A stretch of DNA of 64,000 nucleotides from Candidatus Nitrotoga sp. CP45 (GTDB lineage Bacteria > Pseudomonadota > Gammaproteobacteria > Burkholderiales > Gallionellaceae). A program made the position numbers and the translations under genes. Numbering within the stretch: position 1 is the stretch's first letter; every line of letters starts with the position of its first letter. The stretch lies in NCBI GenBank assembly GCA_945874105.1, contig CAMCFJ010000004.1:1-64000 (forward strand). The letters are read 5' to 3'. The notes beneath the pieces are model-generated. The model was not told where the DNA came from. It saw nothing but the letters and a program-made list of their open reading frames with translations, and did not search any database. Below are positions 57,339 to 64,000 of this stretch, piece by piece.

Positions 57339-58163
57339 TCATTTCTTTTCCCACACCGCCTGGCGAGTGCTCGCTACCAACCACCAGCCGACCACAGTCA
57401 TTGCAGCGAACAACGCCAGCCACAGCCAGGTGCCGGTGAGCTCCCAGTGAACGGGTTTCACCGTTGCGTCTACCCAGATCAGCGCAAAGATCGGCAATAG
57501 TCCCCACGCGGCCAACGTTAACCCAAGCGTTTGTTGCTCATTTCGCGTGGCTCCGTGCAGCAACAACCAGGCCCCCAACGCTGGTGTCAAGAACGTCACG
57601 CTGTAGAGGTGGGCGTGGAAGGTATCCAACTTCCACGGCCAGAACCACGATGCGGCGGCCGGCGCGACCAGTAGTGACAAGCCATATGCGCCGAGCGTGA
57701 TAATCAGCGTCCACAGCGCGGTTCTCAGCGCACCACGAGGGGAACCGCCAGGTTGAGGCCGTGGCCACTTGCGGTAACGCCACAGATGGATGCCGGCATT
57801 GATGCACACGCCAATGTAGAGGATGAACCATATCCACGCTTCAGAGCGGTGCAGATCAAAGCGGTCGAGGTGCACAAAGGAATACACCGTCACCACCAGT
57901 GTAAAGATGAAGATCATCGGTGTCACGATACGCGCCGGTGACCAGCGGCCAGACCTTGCCTGCAGGAAGGCGGCGACCAGCGCTGCCGTGTACAGCGCAC
58001 CCATGTAGCGCAGGTTAAAAGGTGCGAGCGGCCACGGCCAGAACGGCGACATGACGGGCGGATACAACAGGAGACCGAGGCCCGCCCACATAAGTATCAC
58101 AACTTCAAGCCAGGTCACCGCGAGGAGCAAACCACTGATATGTGGGTTAGTGTCGTTGTTCAT
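57339..58163 (-). CDS. Eight-TM membrane protein with internal duplication
   Basis: 274 aa with about eight membrane segments. Two halves appear related: PFWPWPLAPFNLRYMGALYTAA (about 40) and WFWPWKLDTFHAHLYSVTFL (about 172), each preceding a similar pair of helices. No family name is recognised. It lies upstream of attC 1 on the same strand, so it may belong to the cassette array, although the 3' gap (about 280 bp) is long. Confidence 0.7.
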   Translation of the reverse strand: MNNDTNPHISGLLLAVTWLEVVILMWAGLGLLLYPPVMSPFWPWPLAPFNLRYMGALYTAALVAAFLQARSGRWSPARIVTPMIFIFTLVVTVYSFVHLDRFDLHRSEAWIWFILYIGVCINAGIHLWRYRKWPRPQPGGSPRGALRTALWTLIITLGAYGLSLLVAPAAASWFWPWKLDTFHAHLYSVTFLTPALGAWLLLHGATRNEQQTLGLTLAAWGLLPIFALIWVDATVKPVHWELTGTWLWLALFAAMTVVGWWLVASTRQAVWEKK

Positions 58164-58210
58164 CTGCCATTCCTCATTTTGATTTCGTCACGTCAAACAT
58201 GCTTACACAG

Positions 58211-58301
58211 ATTTCGGGGGGCAGATCTATAAAGTTTGCATGAGGCGGTGTGCTATTTAGCTAGTGCTCCCGTGTGCATGCACTACATTGCTAGACCCCA
58301 G
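58211..58301. repeat. About 90-bp direct repeat, left copy
   Basis: About 85% identical and in the same orientation as 60098-60185; shared stretches include GTGTGCATG and ACTACATTGCTAG. The two copies bracket the outer-membrane protein gene and the RelE/Phd pair. Confidence 0.8.
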
Positions 58302-58329
58302 CCATTTGGTAAGAGTCTTGAAGGGGCTA

Positions 58330-59391
58330 TTACATGTCAAGCAGTCTCATGACGCCTATTCTGAGCAGGTCTCGATCGTTTTCTTCCTGAAAGCTGACGA
58401 CTCGACTGAAACTGACAAGGCCTTTCCATTTAGGGGCAATGAAGCGTTCGACCTGAAGTGTGATCAAGCCATGCAACTGAAGATCGCCCGATCCTCGCTT
58501 ATTAGTCGCTACGTAGGGTCCAATACCCGCGCTGGCAGCCCAATTCTCGCTCAGGGGTTGTACGAACCAACCTTGGACAGCTACGCCTTGGCGATGCACC
58601 CGAACTTCGTCGTCACCTTCTATAATTCCTGAAATCGACCCCGCCCATTGGCTACCGTAGTATTTTTTTGCTTCGGCAGAGAACCCTGGGACTCCCTTTG
58701 ATCCTCCATGATTGGTTTGGGAAATACCTGCGGTCACTCCAAGCCAAGTCGGATTCCCATAAGATTCTGACTGGATGCGTGCGGGAACATTGTCAAAATA
58801 CTTCCCGACTCCAACAAGCAAGGCAACTGAGGAATGTGCTCCTGGCATGGAGACATGGTTTAGTGCAATTCGCATATGCAATCCTGGAGAATATCTTTCA
58901 ATATCCACCAAGGCCGCAACTGAAAGCAGAGCCCCTAATTTTGCGTCATTGATTTGAACTCCCTTGATGGTTGTTGTATTCATACTAAAGTAGGGACCGA
59001 GTCCAAATTCAAAATTTAGCTTTTGGTTAAACGGCTTTCTGCAAACAAACTGACCAGCAAAGCCATCTCGGTGATTATTGTCAGGGTGCCCTTCATTAAA
59101 ATGAATAAAGTCAAAGCGAAATTTTTCATCAAGGAAAGCGGGGACACTTATTTCTTTGCCGAACCTGAATTCAAAGGTCCTCCCTTCCATGGCTCTGTCG
59201 CCAACTACGCCTTCGCCATACGCGAATCCATTTCCTAAAATTGCCGACGCATAAGCATTATTATTATTTTCAACAAGTTTCGAGTAGGATGCATCTTTCG
59301 GGAAATGCAATTTTTCTTCTCTATTTTCATGGTCTTGACTGCAAGCCATGAAGGGAAAATTCAGCAAAATCAATAGGGGCAAATATCGCAT
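58330..59391 (-). CDS. Outer-membrane beta-barrel-like protein, possibly PagL-like
   Basis: 353 aa from the ATG at 59391. A lipoprotein-type signal (LILLNFPFMAC) precedes alternating beta strands with Gly-rich turns. LNHVSMPGAHSS recalls the H-x-S motif of lipid A 3-O-deacylase PagL, but overall similarity cannot be judged by eye. It ends in Met rather than the aromatic residue usual for barrel proteins. The start is moderately sure (a TTG at 59406 is also open). Confidence 0.6.
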   Translation of the reverse strand: MRYLPLLILLNFPFMACSQDHENREEKLHFPKDASYSKLVENNNNAYASAILGNGFAYGEGVVGDRAMEGRTFEFRFGKEISVPAFLDEKFRFDFIHFNEGHPDNNHRDGFAGQFVCRKPFNQKLNFEFGLGPYFSMNTTTIKGVQINDAKLGALLSVAALVDIERYSPGLHMRIALNHVSMPGAHSSVALLVGVGKYFDNVPARIQSESYGNPTWLGVTAGISQTNHGGSKGVPGFSAEAKKYYGSQWAGSISGIIEGDDEVRVHRQGVAVQGWFVQPLSENWAASAGIGPYVATNKRGSGDLQLHGLITLQVERFIAPKWKGLVSFSRVVSFQEENDRDLLRIGVMRLLDM

Positions 59392-59428
59392 TTTCAAAAG
59401 GTCCAATTCTAATTTCAGAGAATACTAT

Positions 59429-59725
59429 TTACACGAACAGAGGAAGATTGCGCGCACTGTGCAGCACCCGCTCGACCAGAATGCCAGAATCAGTTTCAGA
59501 AAAGAAAATCAAATATCGCTCATATGGGAGCTGGTGCAGGTCTTCGGCCAAGTCTGGCCTGGCGACTCCCAGCCCCGGTTGTTGCACCAGCAAGGTGCAT
59601 TGCTGGCGCAGTTCGTTCACAAAACTATGGGCGCGTTGCGGGTTGTCGCGAGCAATGTAACGGGCAATTTCCAACAAATCTTTGCGCGCCCATTCGGCAA
59701 ACTCCAATTGTGCCGGCTTCGCCAT
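59429..59725 (-). CDS. RelE/ParE-family toxin
   Basis: 98 aa: KPAQLEFAEWARKDLLEIARYIARDNPQRA, then YERYLIFFSETDSGILVERVLHSARN, the ParE/RelE fold. ParE members inhibit gyrase and RelE members cut mRNA; which applies is not decidable here. Its ATG overlaps the antitoxin stop (TAATG). Confidence 0.9.
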   Translation of the reverse strand: MAKPAQLEFAEWARKDLLEIARYIARDNPQRAHSFVNELRQQCTLLVQQPGLGVARPDLAEDLHQLPYERYLIFFSETDSGILVERVLHSARNLPLFV

Positions 59726-60024
59726 TACGCGCTGGCTTGTTCTATGCCCACCTGATCAATTGCTGCATTCATTTCGGCGAACATTTGTTCAGCCGGAATT
59801 GGCGGGTGCTGGTCGCGTCGGCTGGTCGCAATCGCTTCGCGCAAAGTTGCGGCGTCCAGTGCCGCCATCTGACGCATATACATTGCCGCTGGAACCAAAT
59901 ACGCCGCCGGGCGATTATGGTTCAACACGGCAACCGCTTCATCGCCCGCCTGCTCGATGATGGCGCTGGGGCTGCGTTTAAGTTCGGTGATGCTAACCGA
60001 GCGATTAGCTAATAATTGCTCCAT
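59725..60024 (-). CDS. Phd/YefM-like antitoxin
   Basis: 99 aa: LLANRSVSITELKRSPSAII, then VAVLNHNRPAAYLVPAAMYM, and an acidic C-terminal tail. GGAGA is 8 nt before the ATG at 60024, so the longer frame to 60045 is not preferred. It is paired with the RelE/ParE gene. Confidence 0.9.
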   Translation of the reverse strand: MEQLLANRSVSITELKRSPSAIIEQAGDEAVAVLNHNRPAAYLVPAAMYMRQMAALDAATLREAIATSRRDQHPPIPAEQMFAEMNAAIDQVGIEQASA

Positions 60025-60097
60025 GACTTTGTCTCCAATAGGCACTAAATAAGATGCCGAATTGTGACCATTATTTCCACAGCGGTCAATGAGAAGT

Positions 60098-60185
60098 ATT
60101 TCGGGGCAGGTCTATAAAGGTTGCATGAGGTGGTGTGCTATTTTGATAGCGCCCCCGTGTGCATGTACTACATTGCTAGCCCCCA
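60098..60185. repeat. About 90-bp direct repeat, right copy
   Basis: See 58211-58301. It lies 73 bp upstream of the antitoxin start and about 15 bp beyond the stop of the GGDEF gene. Confidence 0.8.
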
Positions 60186-60199
60186 TTTTTCAATGCGCG

Positions 60200-61557
60200 C
60201 TACATCGATGACACCTCAGCACCGGGCTTGCCCAGCTTAGCATCATCAGTTCGCGCCTGATTTGCAGCCTGCGGCTCTACCAAAGCTGATTCAACGCGGT
60301 TGCGCCCGCCCGATTTAGCTTTGTACATCGCTTCATCGGCGGCTTTGAACAGGGTCTTGAAATCACTACCATACCCTTGGCCACGGTGGCCAAACCGATG
60401 CTGCCCGTGACACAAATTCCCTCGGGCAGGCTGGCCTCAATTTTCTTTAGCAGGTTTTCGGCGAAGCCGATGGCGTTGGTCCGGTCACGGTTGATCAGGG
60501 TGACGCAGAATTCTTCTCCACCCGCCCGTGAAGCAATATCCCCGCTCAAACAACACTCGCGTATCACCCTGGCCGTCTCAAACAGGACGATGTCGCCTAC
60601 ATCATGGCCCATGGTGTCGTTGATTTTCTTGAAGTGATCCAGGTCAAGCAGCAAAAGGCTAACCGGAATGCCATGCTTCATCGCCTCGGTCATCCGCCGG
60701 GAACCTACCTCTGACATATAGTGCCGATTAAACAGACCGGTGAGCTGGTCGGTTAGCGCCAAACGGCGCAGGTGATCACGCTGAGCCTCAACTTGATCAA
60801 ATAATTGCTTATGCTTGACCATATTGTGTACCCGAACTTCAAGCTCCTTTGGGGTGACCGGCTTCACTACAAAATCGTTGGCACCATAGCCAATGACGTC
60901 AAACTGGCGCTCTTTGCTGGTGGTGCCGGAAATGGCAAGAAAAGGTACACGGCAGAAGGGTTCGTCAAGCCGCCTGATGGCGCGCACCAAGCCAAGCCCG
61001 GTGAGATCGCCTTCGAGCTCAACATCCGAAATCACGATGTCGAATTTTCGATTCCTGAAGATTTCAAAGGCGTCTTCGGCGTTCGCCAGTGCCGTCACCG
61101 TAAGTCCCATGTTGCGTAATATTTCGCTCAAAAAATTGGCGATCATTGGGCTGTCTTCGACCAACAGTGCATTACCGGTTAGCGATCCAGCCGTCCGGCT
61201 AGCCTTCTCATATTCGGCGATGTAATCAGCGAGTGCGCCAAGGTTGGTTTTGTAAAACATCTGGGTGATGCCGGCTTCCTTGGCATCAATTTCTAGATTT
61301 GGATCTTCTGACCCGGTGAGCAGCAGAATCGGAATGTTATGCCCTGAGGGATGTTTCCTGACTTCCTTGCATAATTCCATGCCGGATCCATCGGGCAGTA
61401 TGCCTTCGACGCAAACGACGTCCATTTCGCCGGCCACGATAAACATCCGCGCGTCCTGAACTGTATGGACAAAAGTAAGTTCTTCTGAAAGAAATGACAA
61501 ATGCCTCCGGATGGCATTTTGAGAAAAATTTGACGAGACCAACATTAGAACTTTCAT
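60200..61557 (-). pseudogene. Response-regulator diguanylate cyclase gene with a one-base frameshift near its 3' end
   Basis: From the ATG at 61557: a degenerate receiver domain (about 1-115), a second receiver with phospho-acceptor Asp in IVISDVELEG (about 175), and a GGDEF domain (LTDQLTGLFNRHYMSE, active site AGGEEF). After SIGLATVAKG the frame is lost; the true ending GYGSDFKTLFKAADEAMYKAKSG is in the frame stopping at 60200. One base is missing at about 60371-60376. AGGEEF is the GGEEF active-site form, so cyclic-di-GMP synthesis is expected if the frame is intact. Full length would be about 452 aa. Confidence 0.85.
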
Positions 61558-61696
61558 TGTTCATCTTTTCCAGAGAGTATTTGAGAGAATGTAGCACGAA
61601 ATCAACAGCTGCCGATGAAATCGGCGGATTATTTACTTGTGAAGAAGCGCTATTTATTTCGCACTCCCATTGGAAATACTAAACAACTAAAAATGT

Positions 61697-61906
61697 CACG
61701 CTACACTGTATTTCGGATGGGAATGGATTTTGTTTAGTAGCTGCTCAAACGCTTCTAGTGGCACGGGTCTGCTAAATAGATAGCCCTGAAAGGCTGTGCG
61801 TCCATATTGCTCCAGAAACCGAGTTGCGCTTCAGTCTCGACGCCTTCGGCAATTACATCAATCCGAAGCCCTTTAGTGGTCAACACTTCATCGACAATAG
61901 ATGTGA
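61697..61906 (-). pseudogene. Remnant of an EAL-domain C-terminus
   Basis: Minus strand reads GLRIDVIAEGVETEAQL, then, after a frame change, FQGYLFSRPVPLEAFEQLL to a stop at 61697. These are the last two conserved motifs of EAL cyclic-di-GMP phosphodiesterases. The rest of the domain is absent. Confidence 0.75.
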
Positions 61907-62023
61907 ATTAATCGTAATATTCATAACGTCTTAAAGCGGAAATAATTAAACTCCATCCATGTGCAAAATGCACATGATGTCCCTTAATTTTTACCATAGG
62001 CATTCGCAACAAGGAGAAGAAAA

Positions 62024-62563
62024 TTGAAAGCTTTACTATTCACCATGCTTGTTGCAGGAATTTTCATGCTCACCGGATGTGCTGAGCCGGAGCCAAGAGT
62101 TGTGCCAAGACCGAAAGTCAATTGGAATGACGTTCAATCCATTGCAAGTGCAATCAGTGTTCAACATGACGATTTAAAGAAAATTACAAATTTTAAGGGT
62201 CCAAATAGTAGCAGCGGTACTCTGGACACAGTTTTATTGCGTGCGTGGAAATCGGATGAGGGTGGAGGGTTTAGTTATCAGATTTACGTTATAGATTACT
62301 ACCACGGCGATTGGCGTTATTACGATACGGCGTCTGATTCAAAAGGCAATCATCTTGTTATTAAACTTAATTCACGAGATGTCAGTTCTTGTGATTACTT
62401 TACCTGCGCCCACCAAGAACATATTGGAATCAATGTGTCGCGGGAGTACTTGGAAAAAAATCAGGAAAACGCTATTGTTTTCAAGGTAAGCGGCAAAGGG
62501 GGTGAAGAGACTTTTATCATTTCTTCAACTTATATCAAAGCCTTCTTGTCTGTTGCCAAATAA
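62024..62563 (+). CDS. Predicted lipoprotein of unknown function
   Basis: 179 aa. The TTG start has AGGAG about 8 nt upstream. Lipoprotein signal LVAGIFMLTGC (Cys about 19). The mature part is a soluble domain with tyrosine-rich DYYHGDWRYYDTAS and a likely disulfide pair (CDYFTC). No family is recognised. Confidence 0.8.
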   Translation: MKALLFTMLVAGIFMLTGCAEPEPRVVPRPKVNWNDVQSIASAISVQHDDLKKITNFKGPNSSSGTLDTVLLRAWKSDEGGGFSYQIYVIDYYHGDWRYYDTASDSKGNHLVIKLNSRDVSSCDYFTCAHQEHIGINVSREYLEKNQENAIVFKVSGKGGEETFIISSTYIKAFLSVAK

Positions 62564-62629
62564 ATGGCACCCTTTATGCTTTTGGTTCGAAATATTTGGC
62601 AGTTAAAAAGTAGTGTCTTGCGTTCATGT

Positions 62630-63325
62630 TCAAGGGATTTCCGCGTCATTCATACGCTTTAGAATAATTTCTGTTTTCCTTAACATACCTCGTGCTTCAC
62701 GATGCAGGTCGTAGTAGCGCGGATTAGGAACCATAGCGGCAAGTTTGGCGGCTTGTGGCGCAGAAAGCTGGGCTGCGTTGACGCGGTAATAATACCGGGC
62801 AGCTGCCTCTGCACCGAACACGCCATTGCCCCATTCTATGACGTTCAAATAAATCTCGAAAATACGTTCCTTGGTCATCATCTGTTCCAGCATTACGGTG
62901 ATAAGCACTTCCTCTGCCTTGCGCCATGGCGTGCGTTTGGTGGATAAAAATAAATTTTTCGCCAACTGTTGGCTGATGGTAGAACCTCCCGCTACGATCT
63001 TGCCCTTTTTCAAATTTTTTTCATAAGCTTTCTGGATGCCTGCCCAGTCGAAGCCTTCGTGGTCAACGAATTTAGCGTCTTCAGAGGCAATCATGGCGCG
63101 TTTGAGATTGTTGGATATCTTTGCATAGGGTACCCACTGATGCCTCAACTCAGCTTCAGGGTGCTTGCTTTGCATCATTAACAATTGTTGATCCATGAAG
63201 GCGCTAGTGGAGGGATTGTGATTTACCCACCAAGCGATGTGCGCGAAAATCCACAGTTGATAGAGCAGTGAAAACAGCAGCAGTGCGCCGACTATGCGCC
63301 AAATCCAGGACCATAGTATTTTCAT
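62630..63325 (-). CDS. mtgA: Monofunctional peptidoglycan glycosyltransferase
   Basis: 231 aa, GT51 family. N-terminal membrane anchor, then catalytic Glu in SEDAKFVDHEGFDW (about 82), GGSTISQQLAKNLFLS and KERIFEIYLNVIEWGNGVFG. It polymerises lipid II into glycan strands. It follows aroE on the same strand by 19 bp. Confidence 0.95.
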   Translation of the reverse strand: MKILWSWIWRIVGALLLFSLLYQLWIFAHIAWWVNHNPSTSAFMDQQLLMMQSKHPEAELRHQWVPYAKISNNLKRAMIASEDAKFVDHEGFDWAGIQKAYEKNLKKGKIVAGGSTISQQLAKNLFLSTKRTPWRKAEEVLITVMLEQMMTKERIFEIYLNVIEWGNGVFGAEAAARYYYRVNAAQLSAPQAAKLAAMVPNPRYYDLHREARGMLRKTEIILKRMNDAEIP

Positions 63326-63344
63326 GGCGTGACGGTTGGATTGC

Positions 63345-64000
63345 TCAAATCAAACGCAGCTTGGCGATGACGGGGGCGGTATCGGGACGTAAGTTTCGCC
63401 ACAGAAAAAATGACTCGGCGGCTTGCTCAACCAACATGCCAAGTCCATCCGCAAGCCGTGCTGCGCCTTGCTCTTTAGCGAAGAGCAGGAAAGGAGATCG
63501 CTTTCCATACATCATGTCGTAGGCCAGCGCATCAGACGCAAAAATCCCCCCGCGTTTCGCGTTTGCACCTTGCGGCAACGGCGGGAGTGAGTCTGCCAAG
63601 CTGCTGGAAGTCGCATTGATCACACAATCAAACTGCGAACCTGCGAGTGCAGTGTAGCTGCTGCCCTGAATGGAGCCGTGCACGGCAAATACAGCGGCCA
63701 ATTGGTGTGCCTTGTCTTCAGTGCGATTCGCTACCGTGATGAATGCGCCTGCATTGAGTACTGGCAGCGCCACGCCATATGCCGCACCACCTGCGCCCAT
63801 CAACAATACGCGCTTGCCCTGCAATGTGAAATCAAGATTACGTTCGATGTCGGCAACTAATCCTGCGCCGTCGGTGTTATCGCCAATTATTTCTGTGCCA
63901 TCGAATTTCAGCGTGTTTACGGCCTGAGCCGCTTGTGCGCGGGCGGTAAGATCAGTAGCAAGCTGGAACGCCTCAAACTTGAACGGAACGGTGATGTTCA
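63345..64000 (-). CDS. aroE: Shikimate dehydrogenase (partial, N-terminus outside window)
   Basis: The frame is open to the window edge, giving about 218 C-terminal residues. It begins at the conserved NITVPFK motif, continues through AQAVNTLKFDGTEIIGDNTDG and the NADP site LLMGAGGAAYGV, and ends LGMLVEQAAESFFLW. About 60 N-terminal residues are missing. It reduces 3-dehydroshikimate in aromatic amino acid synthesis. Confidence 0.93.
   Translation of the reverse strand, partial: NITVPFKFEAFQLATDLTARAQAAQAVNTLKFDGTEIIGDNTDGAGLVADIERNLDFTLQGKRVLLMGAGGAAYGVALPVLNAGAFITVANRTEDKAHQLAAVFAVHGSIQGSSYTALAGSQFDCVINATSSSLADSLPPLPQGANAKRGGIFASDALAYDMMYGKRSPFLLFAKEQGAARLADGLGMLVEQAAESFFLWRNLRPDTAPVIAKLRLI

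Overview
The window looks like chromosomal DNA of a betaproteobacterium, most likely of the Gallionellaceae/Nitrosomonadales type. This is inferred from gene order and protein character (recJ-prfB-DUF3301, der-bamB-yfgM-hisS-ispG-rodZ-pilW-rlmN-ndk, accA-tilS, an RpfE-like protein, a small Lys-rich protein beside HU). No rRNA or other species marker is present. Most of the window is conserved housekeeping DNA, interrupted by accessory segments.

Layout. 1-12.3 kb: 5' part of a membrane sensor; DUF3301; prfB with its programmed frameshift; an MgtC/DUF4010 membrane protein; recJ; a DegP/DegQ-like lipoprotein protease; a YihY protein; a ComEA-like protein; cysM; a YheS-type ABC-F ATPase. 12.5-15.6 kb: a GC-rich three-gene ABC exporter whose adaptor seems to start at ATA. 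16.1-22.9 kb: a type I restriction-modification locus: hsdR, a 48-aa ORF, a KilA-N gene carrying striking palindromes, a fused hsdM-hsdS with a REP-like insertion in frame, and a frameshifted HEPN-like gene. 23.4-24.4 kb: a Phd/PIN toxin-antitoxin pair and restriction-gene debris. Then rdgC, a K+-channel-like gene and a 28-bp dif site (26654-26681), which places the window in the replication terminus.

26.9-44.6 kb is dense core genome: cell envelope, translation, isoprenoid and fatty acid functions, tRNA-Val, tRNA-Ala and tRNA-Glu, gltX, HU, and lolCD. 44.6-48.1 kb holds a frameshifted HDOD gene, a small c-type cytochrome and glucokinase. 48.3-54.6 kb is a tightly coupled arsenosugar-type operon: arsS, a TVP38-flavoprotein disulfide oxidoreductase fusion, two small glycosyltransferases, DUF3047 and an arsM-like methyltransferase.

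54.8-58.2 kb contains two integron attC sites and their gene cassettes (DUF4062 protein, SWIM-finger protein plus partner, an 8-TM protein), with no integrase in view, i.e. a CALIN. 58.2-60.2 kb is a segment bracketed by an approximately 90-bp direct repeat and holding an outer-membrane protein and a Phd/RelE pair. The right end has a frameshifted response-regulator diguanylate cyclase, an EAL remnant, a lipoprotein gene, mtgA and the 3' part of aroE.

Three genes (HEPN, HDOD, GGDEF) each need one missing base to read through, and the adaptor start needs one substitution, so sequence error has to be weighed against real decay.
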